Source of the DNA: Bolinopsis microptera
Lineage: Eukaryota > Ctenophora > Tentaculata > Lobata > Bolinopsidae
Assembly (NCBI RefSeq): GCF_026151205.1
Contig: NC_087080.1
Span: 8,831,720-8,895,719, forward strand
Direction of reading: 5' to 3'
DNA length: 64,000 bases
Shown: piece by piece, positions 1-12,600 of the stretch
Layout of the letters: every line of letters starts with the position of its first letter
Numbering within the stretch: position 1 is the first letter of the stretch
Made by a program: the position numbers and the translations under genes
Notes under the pieces: model-generated
The model's database searches: none
Seen by the model: only the letters and a program-made list of their open reading frames with translations
Told to the model about the DNA's origin: nothing

Positions 1-141
1 CCACCTGCACCTTCGTTAAGAATAAGAGGCAGAGTGAGCAGAGGAGCGAGTAAAGGACAAAGAACTACTCTGGATTTGAAGGACTTAAATGAAGGGTTTG
101 AGAATAAACTGATTGCATTTTTATCAGGTTTTCAAATCTAG
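1..141 (+). CDS. C-terminal exon of an unidentified gene (partial)
   Basis: Frame 1 is open from the window edge to a TAG at 139-141, giving 46 residues. The first half is basic and Ser/Arg/Gly-rich (RIRGRVSRGASKGQ) and the end is a short amphipathic stretch (LKDLNEGFENKLIAFLSGF). I do not recognise the protein. The following AT-rich sequence has AATAAA at 375-380 and 404-409, which fits a 3' UTR. The gene converges on the GM130 homologue, whose stop lies at 621. Real coding is inferred from the open frame, its composition and the downstream poly(A) signals; the acceptor site is outside the window. Confidence 0.45.
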   Translation, partial: PPAPSLRIRGRVSRGASKGQRTTLDLKDLNEGFENKLIAFLSGFQI

Positions 142-620
142 ACTGTTTTTTGTAGAGACTAGAAAAGCTGTGTTGTTCAGAAAAACTGCTGTTTAATGGA
201 ACGTGAAATTATCAGTTATCATTACTTATCAATTGTTTTAAATCCCGAACAAACATAACATTTTAAATTAATTGTATACAAAAGCTGAAAAACAACCAAG
301 TTACTTATCCAGACCTAAGAGAAGTTATATAATCTAGTTATCTTAATTTTAAAACTATCATGACAATGGCAAGAAATAAAAATTATAAGGTACTTTGACA
401 TGAAATAAACACAGAACTTAAAATTCTAACAACATTGCAAAATCCATCCTGCACTGTACAAAAATGTTCAACCAAATTATCAATGGAGTCTATTTATACA
501 GTTTTGATACAATTCAGATAAAATGTATCACAGCTCAATCAAACTTCTCAAGTCCTCCTGCAACGACACTCTCGCTCATCTTTACTAAAAATATGAATCA
601 TTAAACCTAGATTAAGATCT
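142..620. other. convergent intergenic region / 3' UTRs
   Basis: AT-rich sequence between two converging genes. It has plus-strand AATAAA hexamers at 375-380 and 404-409 and no coding signal. It probably consists of the two 3' UTRs. Confidence 0.5.
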
Positions 621-3600
621 TCAGAAATCTTTAATGGGTCCTCTACCACCACCACCATACATGGGCCCGGTCACAGGTTTCTTGCCTATGTCAGTCTTGA
701 GCCTGAGCCTTCCGATAATCTCCAACATTTCGTCCCTGGTCGTACTCATAATGCTAAGAGTGCTGACGTTTGAAGAGATGGAGTTGGAGCGACTACGGCC
801 GAAAGGAGCTGTTTTGAGGGTGTCCTCTGCTTCGTCAACGCAGGGTAGTTCTGTAATGAGCTGCTGAAGTCGGCTGATATGGGCCTGAGATTGTTGGGTA
901 TTTAAGTAATAGTTGATACTTTGCAACAGGCTTACCATAATGAAAAACTACAAGTATAAATCACTAAATCATTTCTCAACAAGTTAAGATCGTCCATGAG
1001 TTATGTTTGCAAGATTTTGGTCAATTTGGACCCCGGTTAGTAATTTTGGACATTGTGTTGTAATTACGCTATGCGAGGGCGTATGTAAGTTGTTAGTTGT
1101 TAGAAAGTTAGTAATCGAAAATATAAAGATTTGGGTAAACACCGGACGCATAATTGGACAGTTCACAGTTAACGGTAAACTTGCAACTTAAACAAAGACC
1201 CCATGCATATAATCATATGATAATGGCGTGATAACTGATAATCCGGACACGCCGCGTCCAAAAATATATTCGCTGGATTTTCAGACTTCTCAAATTAGAA
1301 AACATTGGAAATCTGAGTAATTCTATGGGAACTGCATAGAAATTCACTCAACTTAAATCTTTAGACCGATTCAAGCAGATTAGCGAAATGGTTCTACTAT
1401 GAGGAATCATGTTCCATTTGAATTTTGTACTCAGAAAGATGAAATTCAACCATAAATTAGACATTCAACGTTGCATCGTACGAAAGTGCGCGCGCGCAAC
1501 GTCACAATGACATGCTAACATTTACAAAATTGTCAACTTTTTATGTAAAATTGGTATTGGGCGTTACGAATATGGATCTTTAACTGAGGTACAGACTACA
1601 GATAGCATTGGGTCATAATTTCTATATCTACACACCGATTGAGAAAAACCAATTTTGTAATCAACAAGACTAAGTGTAAACTCGTCACATTTTAATCAAT
1701 GGGGCTTTTTTGATAATCACCTGCATATCAGATCGTTCATTTAGCAGTTTATTGATAAGATTGTCTTTTTGTTGGAACTGTAATCGCAAGGCTTGTCTTT
1801 GAGACTGGTACAAGGAAATGTACTCCCCTGAAATCGTCAAAATATTCAAAATACGATGAAAAGAAAGTGTGATTGCGTGAAAATGGTGTTGTACATCAAA
1901 CATTCCATTCACAAACGATTAACAATCAAACTTTTTAAAGAGAAATGTTGCACATTCCAGCCACAAAATCGAGGGTTTCAATGTAATTTGTCTTACCGAT
2001 CGTATCAGTTTCGCCTTCTAATATGATATTCTGGTGCTCGATATCTTTCACCTTCTCGACAAGGTTCGCGTTTTCTTTCATTACTACCGCGAATTTCTCC
2101 TGTTTAGAACGGTTGTTAGTTAGTTGTCTGTCTCTCTGTGTAAAACAACAGTTTATTGTCTACATTTACAACTTGTATGGTAACCATGGTAACCATCTTT
2201 CGTTGCTGTTGAACACGGTAGAATGTACTATTGTTGAAAATACAAAGAGCAATACATTTAGGAGGAGGTAATCTAAACGAAGACATTAAATCGTGCAAAT
2301 TTCTGTTTGTAAATATATAATGTTCTATTATTATTTAATTCTGACCTGTAATTTTTGCATATGCTGCATATACTCGTCCCCATGTGGACCCTTAGAAGCT
2401 AAATACTTAAGTTTGTTCTCAAACTCTGTCTCAGTGGATTGCATATGAGCTTTCATAACATCAAGAGGAACCTCCTGGTGATTAAGATTTTGAGGTACAA
2501 CATCCTGATTACCAGGTGTATCTTTAGTTTTATTCTCAGTCGGCATATCTTTAGTTGCTGATAAATCCCCCCTCTCAAACTGGCCTGCAGATGTAATTGA
2601 GATGCTGTCATCACCTCCGTTTTCCACCACGCCCTCACTATCATATCGTGTGACACTGGAGCGTCGGTTATCCAGGGCTGCGTCCTGGTGGGAGTTGTCG
2701 TAGTGCTGTGTCGCTAGGTACATGTGGAGTTTCTGGATAACCTGGGATTGGCGCTGTATCTCCTGTTTGTAGTGTTGCACACTGCGCTCTTGTTGCATTT
2801 TAGCGCGGGATAGCTGCATTTCTAAAACACGAACATGAGCTTGAAGTTTTCGTTCCTCTTTTGAGCGGCTTGTTTCTGAAACAAAATGATGAATAGAGCA
2901 TCTGAACATTGCAGTGAGGAATGAACTCATTAAAAACCAAATTTAACTGAGAAAATTATAAATCTTGTTTACAATAAAAATCTCACCTTGTGTCATAACA
3001 TCCGCTCCTTCTTCTTCTTCTTCTTCCTCCTCATCAGTATCCTCCCCCAACCCTGTCTCTATCTTCACCAACTCCTCCTCCAGTTGGTCCAATGTGGACT
3101 GGAGGGTCTGTTTCTCTTGTTCCAAATCCTTCACTTCTTCCCTGTCGTCCACTGTGTACACCTAGAATAGTAACCATTAGTAACCGTTAGTAACAGTTAG
3201 TAACTGTTAGTAACCGTTAGTAACTGTTAGTAACCGTTAATAACTACTAGCCAGCTACCAGTTACTTAGTTACCAAGAAAATAAGCGAAGCTAGTACACT
3301 TAAGAAACTTTGGGCGTTGATAAGTTAAAATTATAATTATAATTAAATTTACATAACAAATAAACGTATTTAATAACTAAAAGTTGCGGCAAGTAACTGT
3401 GAGCATATAATTTAAATTTACAGCAAGAATATGTACTATGTTGCAAGACAATATTCGTCGTTTGCACTAACGTTCATTGCATAATATTATGATATAATAT
3501 CGTGTACTTCAATAATGTGTGTAATTAAGTCTGAGTGATTACTAGAACGATGTAAAGTGATCCCAATTAAATTAGAGTCGTGTAGCACAGGAGCTATTTA

Positions 3601-6600
3601 AAACTTCCTCTTCACCAATCTTAAATATGCGGTAAAACCTGAAATTCTGCAATTATTTAACTTTTACTAGTATTATAACATACCGACAGTTCATCAGATT
3701 GGGTTCGTTTTCTTTCCCGTATCTCCTGTGTTTCTTGCTGTATTTGTTTGTTCATCTCGTTATACAGCCTGAAAATAATGAATTTGTCACTGTGTGTAAA
3801 ATGATGTAACACTGTCATAAACCAGTGAGTAAGCGACGGCTAACGGGTCTTATTACATTAATCATTAATGTATTTTAGTTTTTGTTAGTTCAAAGAACTG
3901 TAGACTGCAGATAGGAAGTTGATGATTGAGATCAAAAAGATAACACCCTAGTCCCTATTTTTATCTTTGAATGATTGAAACAGTCGGAGATAATATTTGA
4001 CATACTTTGAAAACCTCATTGAGACGTAATACCAACTTTTTGAAAAGTTGCAAAATAACATTCAAATCATGAGTCAGGATCAAAACATAAGAAACACGAA
4101 TGCCATTTTATGAATTAATGGCAACTCATAGCTCAAAATTCGCTCCTTCATAATTCTTAAAATTCTGCCTTTCTTTTTGTATCACCCTGTAAATAGCCAT
4201 CCAATTTTCAAGGTCCAACAATAGCGCGGGCCGCGGCCACAGTGTCAGAGTATTTACCAAAATGACAAGATTGGACTTTAACTAAACATTCCAAACATAC
4301 CTGCTGAGCTCGTCCATGTAATGAGTGTGTAATTCCTCTTCCCGTGCCTTTAAATCAGATGCTCCTTTGTTTGTAAAGTAATGTACTAATTGCGTGTACT
4401 GTGTTTTGAGACTCGACCTGAAGAACGTATTGTATTTATGTTCCGCTTTTGGAAACAATAAGACATGCTATCTTTATAATATCATCTTGAAAGTCCCAAC
4501 TTTAAAAAGTTTACACTTTTTGTTACCTGAAGTTTTGTTGGAGCTCACTAAGTTGACCTCTGAGCGCCTCCACCTCGTCATCATGGCTGGTCTGTATCTC
4601 TGTTATATAATGCTTAAACTGGCGAGTCTGTGCGGTGATCCGCTCCTCTAGAGTGCCTATCTGATCACGCAACTGCTCCTCGTAGTACTTATCTAGAAAC
4701 TCGCGCTGCTTCTCACGTTCTAACCTGGATACGTAGTCAGCTTTAGTGATTATATTACTGCTACTAGAGTATTACATTCATTGTATAAAATAGAGGGAAA
4801 GTAACCGATTGTTTATTTATTTACTGATTTGATACTATTGTGTCCAATTCATGGCATAGTTAAACATATAATATGAATCAGGAATCTACCTTTCATTGGT
4901 GAGCATATCCTGGATCTTCTTATCAACAGCTTCTGAATTATACTGTTTCTCCAATCTCTCTATCTTCTCTTCCAACGCTTCTTCGTTTGGTGACTTACCT
5001 GAATATTTCAACTTTATCGTATTGTAATATGTTTTATCGTCGCAGATAAGACAAATCGTTTCCAAACGTGAATCAATAGTTCAAGTTTTTGACCAATGAT
5101 AGTTCAGTTAGTGAAGTTGTTGAGAGGCTCTACCTGTATCCAGTTGCTTTGAGAGTGAGGCTACCTTCTCTTGTAACGCCACGTTCATCGCTTTAACACT
5201 GTCCACCTGTGCAAATATTCACGGTAATCAACTGGAAAATCATCGAAATCCAATGAATCATATAATGCATTTAAATTAATTGCAATTACTCTATATTTAG
5301 TAAATTTACAGCAGTCTGTTTAGTAGACTGACATCGGCTGCTGAAAAATGTAATTTCTACAGAGGTCTACTGTAGCTGTAGTTTGATCTGAATATGATAT
5401 AACTCGCCGAATTTTTCAGCCCTAAATATGTCATTAACCCACAGGTTTTAAGGTCGGTGCAAAAAGGCTGGAGCCATCAGGTACTGATAGTGATATATGC
5501 ACCTGTGTTGGTGATGATAAACGATAAACGATCAACAAAAACTTTAGTAGCAATAATCAGTTGCAGCTGTGATAAAGGGGTAAATTAATAGCTCGTGCCA
5601 GACTAAATGGTCCAGCTATCGTCATATATCAGGGGATGCTATTAATTCTGATGCTGTGATTGGTTCCTTGGTTAAGTCGTTAAGGGTAAAATCGTTTTTA
5701 TTAACCATCTCAGCTGTTCCAACATACAAATTTCCGACTTTGATTTTGTTTGACAATGAGCTGGAAGACCCTGATTATTTGGTTTACCATGGTGACATGT
5801 ACCATTTGCATTTCAAGTAGTGACTTTTCAGCAAATAAGCATGGTGAGATTTGAACAAAATATTTCGGATATTTAAATCGATATTTTGATAAATACTTCT
5901 ATTTAATCAACATTATTGAAAGTCTCCTCTACAAGGTTTCTAGTGACGTCACTCTTTATCCCGTAGAAAACGTTAGAGACCTTGGTGTAAAAGTGTCAAG
6001 CGATCTGAGCTGGTCTAAACACGTCGGAGATATGGTCACCAAAGCTAGAAGTAAACTGTCTTGGGTGTTCAGTGTGTTTAAGACACGGGATAAAGTGGTT
6101 ATGATGACCCTCTACAAGTCTCTAGTCAGAAGCTTATTGGAGTACTGTTGTCCGCTGTGGGACCCAGTCAAGACGACAGAGATTCAGCTTTTGGAGGGGG
6201 TCCAGCGTACCTTTACAAGCCGAATTGGTGGTCTATACAGCTTAAACTACTGGGAGAGGCTAGCTCATTTGAAGTTAATGTCCCTGCAACGGAGAAGGGA
6301 GAGATACATCATCTTGATGATGTGGAAAACGTACCATAACGTTGTTCCAAATAGCTGTAGCATCGAGTTTGTGGAAACATCCAGATATGGCACTAAAGCA
6401 GTTGTTCCTTCTCTATCAAAGTCGAGTTCGATGAGAAACCAGACACTGTACGATAGCTCGTTCGCAGTAAAAGGATCCAAACTGTGGAATAAGGTGCCGA
6501 GTGAAGTGAAAGCCGAGAAAACGTTTGCCAGCTTCAAAGTCAGTTTGTCGAAGTTTCTTGCTTTGATACCGGATAACCCTCCGGTTTCCGGTTATACGTG

Positions 6601-9600
6601 CAGCTGGTCGAATTCCTTGGTAGACTACACGCCATCACGGTGGTCAGACATCTGATGACCCTTCCTGCTACGAGGATAAACCTTACCAAGTTACCAAGTT
6701 AGTTAGTATTGTCGGAGCGTATGTTAAGGAAGGTCTGACAACAGCTGTATATATCCATTTCATGGTCTTGGTTTCCCCGATCCAATAAAGCCCTCCCTGA
6801 AAGTCTTGGTCGAAAGTGGGCAACCCATCAACGTTTGGCTTGTTACCGACTCAATTATGAGACACATTGATGAGTCATGCTTGGAATTTAGGAAATATAG
6901 GTTGAATTTCAAAAGAATTGACTTTACATGTAGTGAATCACTGACCGGTGAATACATGATGGGGAGCAAAATACCAACAGAGAAGCCTCAACTAATATAT
7001 GTACATCTCGGCATCAATGATATACACAAAGGAGAGGACATTACCAAAATCATCGACAACTTCAAGATCTTTAATGAAATGCTAGAACTAGTATCTCCCA
7101 CCACCAGACTGGTCATCTCTTGCCCCCTACTGAACGGAAACACCTACCAGAACCGACACGTCTTTTCCTTGAGGAGATCCCTGTCCTTATTGGTCAATCA
7201 GCAGCAAGACGAGGACCCTAAAACAAAAAGGATTTTCCTTCAGAGAAATGATAAGTTCTTCATTAACACTCAGTCCACTTCTAAAGGCATCATGTAGCCT
7301 CCAGGCTCGACAAACCCCGACAAACCCCGACAAACCCCGACATATCCTTCAACAAACCCCGACAGACCCCGACAAACCCTGACAAACCCCAACAGACCCC
7401 GACAAACCCCGACAAACCCTGACATATCCCGACAAACCCCAGGACAAACCCCGACAAACCCCGACAAACCCTGACAAACCCCGACATATCCCGACAAACC
7501 CTGACAAACCCTGACATATCCCGACAAACCCTGACAAACCCCGACAGACCCCGACAAACCCCGACAGACCCCGACAAACCCCGACAAACCCCGAAATATC
7601 CCGACAAACCCCGACAAACCCCGACAAACCCTGACAGACCCTGACAAACCCCGACAGACCCCGACAATCCCGACAAACCCTGACAAACCCCGACAGACCC
7701 CGACATACCCTGACAAACCCCGACAAAACCCCGACGTGTCGATATGTGTCGTATCATGTCGGGCCCACCGGCTACATGATGCCTTTCTAAGTAGAATTTG
7801 ATGTACTTCCGCGATAATCTCCATCTATCAGAAAGAGGAATGCATGCAATCACCAACACCATGAGAGACACCCTCGACAAGATCTTCAGGGAGTTTGAGC
7901 TTCCAGTCTAAATTTTAGTCTTCAAATCATGACCACCAACCCAACCTCTTGAAAAAATACTATGAATTTACAATCCAAAATTATAAGCTGGAACATCCAA
8001 TCAACAAATACAACTTTTGGCTCTAAGTTTGATGACCCTCAATTTTGTGCCGTCTTTGACAAGTTTCCTATTGTCTGCCTTCAAGAAATAAGACAACCTG
8101 TCAAACACTCGGGTTACAGGTCCTTCAATAAAACCCGCCGGGACAAAAAACATGGTGGCGTATGCATAATGGTCCAAAACGAAATATCCAAAGGCGTTAA
8201 ACTTGAAAAATCCACAATTGAAGATGTTGTTGCCTGTAAACTTGACAAAAATTACTTTGGCGTAGATAATGATATATTCATTGTTAACTCATACATTAAA
8301 CCAGCTAACACTTCCTCTAAAAACTCAAATATTTCGGGCTTTGACACCATCCGTGAACTGGACCAATTTCTCAATGTTCTTTTAAGTAAAGGTGATGTCA
8401 TTACTTGTGGTGACTTCAACTCGCGTATCGGCCATGACATCGACTTTATCAAAGAGGACAAATGTGGCTACGAGAGCTTCATTCCCCTGCCAGAAGACTA
8501 CACTCCACAAGAACTTCCAACCAGGAACTCAAAGGACAAAAAGTCGAACAATTACAAAAGACCCTTTCTAGAAATGCTTGTCAATAATGAACTCCATATT
8601 CTCAATGGGAGAACTTTAGGAGACTCATATGGTGACTTCACTTGTATTCAGACCAGCGGTGCCAGCGTTGTTGACTACTTTATTATATCCCCAAACTGCA
8701 GTAAGTATCTAAGTCATATGACAATCCAGCCGTTCACTTGCTTTTCTGATCATAAACCACTACTCCTGGCACTCAACTTCTCTCCTTCCAACACTCTTGT
8801 AAACACAAAGGCACTCCATGAAACTTACGCTCGAGCCCCACTTCGTTACAAAATAACTCCTGATAGCCTTTCAAGCTTACGGGATACAATGATGGACCCA
8901 CTTGTGGAAGAATGTTCCAAAAGCCTCTTAGAAACAGATTATCCCGAAGATCTCATAGGTACATACAAATTAAACGAAGATATCACAGTACACTTGAACA
9001 AAATAGCAGACAAATGTCTCCAAAAGACCAAACATCCCAAAATAACCAAAAAGGGATCAATAAATAAACAACCCTGGTTCACACAAGCCACCAGAGAAGC
9101 TAAAATATCTTGTACTCGTGCAGCTCAAATTGTTTCTGATTTCCCAAATAGCGATTATCTTCGAAAAAATTTTTACCAGGTAAAAAATACGTACAAAAGT
9201 TTAATTGACCGTACAAAAAACAAATATCTTGACAAACTGAATACAGATATTGAATCTGGTAAAATTCTAAACTGGAAACAATTCAAAAAAACTGAAAAAA
9301 TTTAAAGGAAGAGTTGACAAATTTGATTGCCATGACATGGACAACTTTCAAAAATTCTTTGGTAAACTTTATGCCAATGCACATAGCACCATAACTGTAG
9401 AGAATAAGGAAAAAATGCTTCAAAATGCAGAGGCTATTAACAATAATTTCCAACCATCCCCTGCACAATCAATACTCAATGGCCAGATCTCTGTGGACGA
9501 AATATCTACTGCGATCTCTTCACTCAAAAACGGCAAAAGTTCCTCGGAGGATATGATATGTAATGAAATACTGAAGACCTTGTCCACAACAAACACACAA

Positions 9601-12600
9601 CTCCTTTGCAAAGTCTTTAACCGCTGTTTGGACACTGGAACTTACCCATGGAACAACAGCATTATTACACCCCTACACAAAAAAGGCGACAAAGATAATC
9701 CAGACAATTACAGAGCAGTTGCTGTGAGTAGTACAATCGGAAAATTATTTTCGACCATCATGTTAAACAGGATATTGGATAATCAAGTTCAAAAATGAAT
9801 ACAACCCGGACCCCATAAATCAACTTGGCTTCGCTAAAGGAGCTCAAACATATGACCACATACTCACACTCAACACAATTACGTCTAAATACAAAAAGCT
9901 CAAGGTTCCCGTCTATGCTGTTTTTGTGGACTTCCGGAAGGCCTTCGACTCTGTTTGCCGTGAAGCTCTTTTCTTAAAATTAGCTAAACTAGGTATCACT
10001 GGCAAAACATTTAATGTTCTTAAACATATGTATAAAAATTCCACTGGCCAGATAAAACTATCTGGATTTGTCAGCGAAAAATTTGATATCAATAAAGGAA
10101 CTGAACAGGGTCATCCACTTTCCCCTGATCTATTTAAGATATACATCAGAGATCTTTCCCCTCGACTAGAATATGATAACTGTCCGAAACTAATGAACCA
10201 ACTTATCAGTCACTTACTATGGGCAGATGATCTGATACTCTTGGCACTGGACCCCAAAACCCTCCAAAAGCAACTCGATGCTTTGAACAATTTCTGCTTG
10301 GAATGGGGCGTCGAAATTAATGCAGATAAAACTAAACTCATGAAATTTAATGCCCGTTTTGATACTTATCACAGGGGTCGACCGAGGGCAGGATTTTCGA
10401 CCGAGGCCGAGGCCGAGGAAAATACAGTTAGTTAAGACCGAGGCCGAGGACAACCGAGGTTTCTTTTTTTTTACCGAGGCCGAGGCCGAGGCCGAGGAGT
10501 GCAAATTTTGACCGAGGCCGAGGCCGAGGCCGAGGAATTTTGGCAGAAAAATTGTTTGGAAAAAGGGCATTGTTTATTAGGAAAAGCGCACTGTACCTAA
10601 TCAGATTGTACTGTGTACTATACTGTGTACACACGTTAGACTCTCGAGTTGATTTATCATTTCAACCATTAGTTTACTGGAAAGCTAATAAGCAGAGCTA
10701 TCCGAACCTTGCTGAGTGTTCAAGGAAATATCTATCTGCGCCGGCGAGCTCAGCAGCACCAGAGAGATCGTTTTCTACAGCAGGGCACATCCTGAAGTTA
10801 AATCGCCTCAGCCTTAAGCCAACAAACTTTGAGGGGTGCTTGTTTCTCAAAAAGAACATCGGAACATTTGGGGACGACTTCGGCCCCTGTCCAAATGAAT
10901 TTGAAGCCCCAAATAAAGAGGACTGTCCCCCTTCTGAGCTGTGCACAGAAGATTATTCTGATTCAGAGTGCTCAGATATTGTCATTTCATCAGACGATGA
11001 ATCTTAGACTATGATATTTTTTCCCGATCCATGACTCAAAGTGCCGAAGGCACAAAAAAGTCAAGGACAAGGGTTAGCGATCGAGGTTTTTTTTGATATG
11101 GTAGCTTTGCGACCGTGCGACCGTACTTGCGTGCCTGCCCTCGCGCACTGTTATCGCCCACGTGACTACCTGCGCAAAGTTATTTTGCGCACAAATCTGA
11201 ATTAAATAATTGTTGGCGCGCGGCGCTGAACTGACCAAGTACATTATTAATTTCACAATGTACATATCCCACTAGGCACTAGTTGATAGCATACTATTAT
11301 TATTTTGAGTTACTATTACTATTTTGCACAGATCCGTGTCACTGTCGGGTGTCAGGTTGCATAAACAATAAGCATATATATACACGATTTTCAAATTCAA
11401 TATGGAATTATATTAACTTAGTGGCGCTCGGCCTGTCACTCCGCTATATCTGCATGCTTATAAGTTATAAACAGTTAAAACTGGGATCTCCAGGTTGTAT
11501 GGAATATGATAAAATACGCCATCACGGATCGGGAAATTGAGCGGCCATCCACAAAAAAAGCGGCCGCATTTCTTGTTAGTTTTGTGTCCTGGTCAATTGG
11601 TCGTTTTATTTTCAATTTTACAAATTCGTTTACATTAACCTCTGTAAGTCTGTAGAAAAATTCCCAAAATTTCAACAAAAATCCTCGGTCAAATCCTCGG
11701 TAAAATCGTCAAATTTCGCCGAGGCCGAGGAATTTCGAATCTATTTTTGACCGAGGCCGAGGCGAACCGAGGAATTGTCCTCCTGACCGAGGCCGAGGCC
11801 GAGGCCGAGGAAAAATCGCCATTCCTCGGTAAAACCGAGGCCGAGGCCGAGGACTCGGTCGACCCTTGACTTATCAGCCGGTTCCCCTCAAAATTGGTGA
11901 TCACTTGTTAGAAGAAGTCGAGTCATACTGCTATCTAGGAATCGAAATACACAAATCCGGCACATTCACAAATGCCCGAACTGAGCTCAAAAAGAAAGCC
12001 ATGCGTGCACTTTATGCCATGAAAAGCTCAGTAAACAAATCCAAATTATCATTCCGCTCTCTAACAACACTCTTTGATGGTCTTATTAAACCTATCGTTC
12101 TTTACGGAGCGCCTATTTACACACCTAACATGGCTATCATAAAACACATAACAAAACAAGTCGATCTCAATATGGATGCCGACACAAAAACAAAATTTCA
12201 AACTAGTATCCTCAAGAAAGTTAGCCTTCTGAACAGCGAAAAAGTTCACCTTCACTTTCTTAAATGGTCACTGGGGGTAAATCGTAAAGCCAGCAACGCA
12301 GGCGTCTGGGGTGAGTCAGGCCGCTACCCATTAATCTATGAATGTATTAACCTCACTCTCAAATATAGCCAACGTTTGAAAAATCTCAAAGATAACTCCC
12401 TTGTCTCCTTAGCTTTCAAAGAACAGATGAACATGAAATTGGACTGGTACAGGGGTTTGGAGCCTGTCCTCGCGCTAGACCCATGTTTCTCTACCGATCA
12501 TGTCACAGCCTACCGCACACTCAAAAACAATCACTCCAAGTTACTTTTCGAAAGAAACCCGAGTATCGCAAAACCACCAAAAGAGGACTTTCTTATTCAC

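Noticed and set aside
7270-7880. Long Gly/Cys/Val-rich ORFs on the minus strand (184 and 196 aa)
   Set aside because: They are open in several frames only because the 10-bp minisatellite has no stops; composition follows the repeat exactly.
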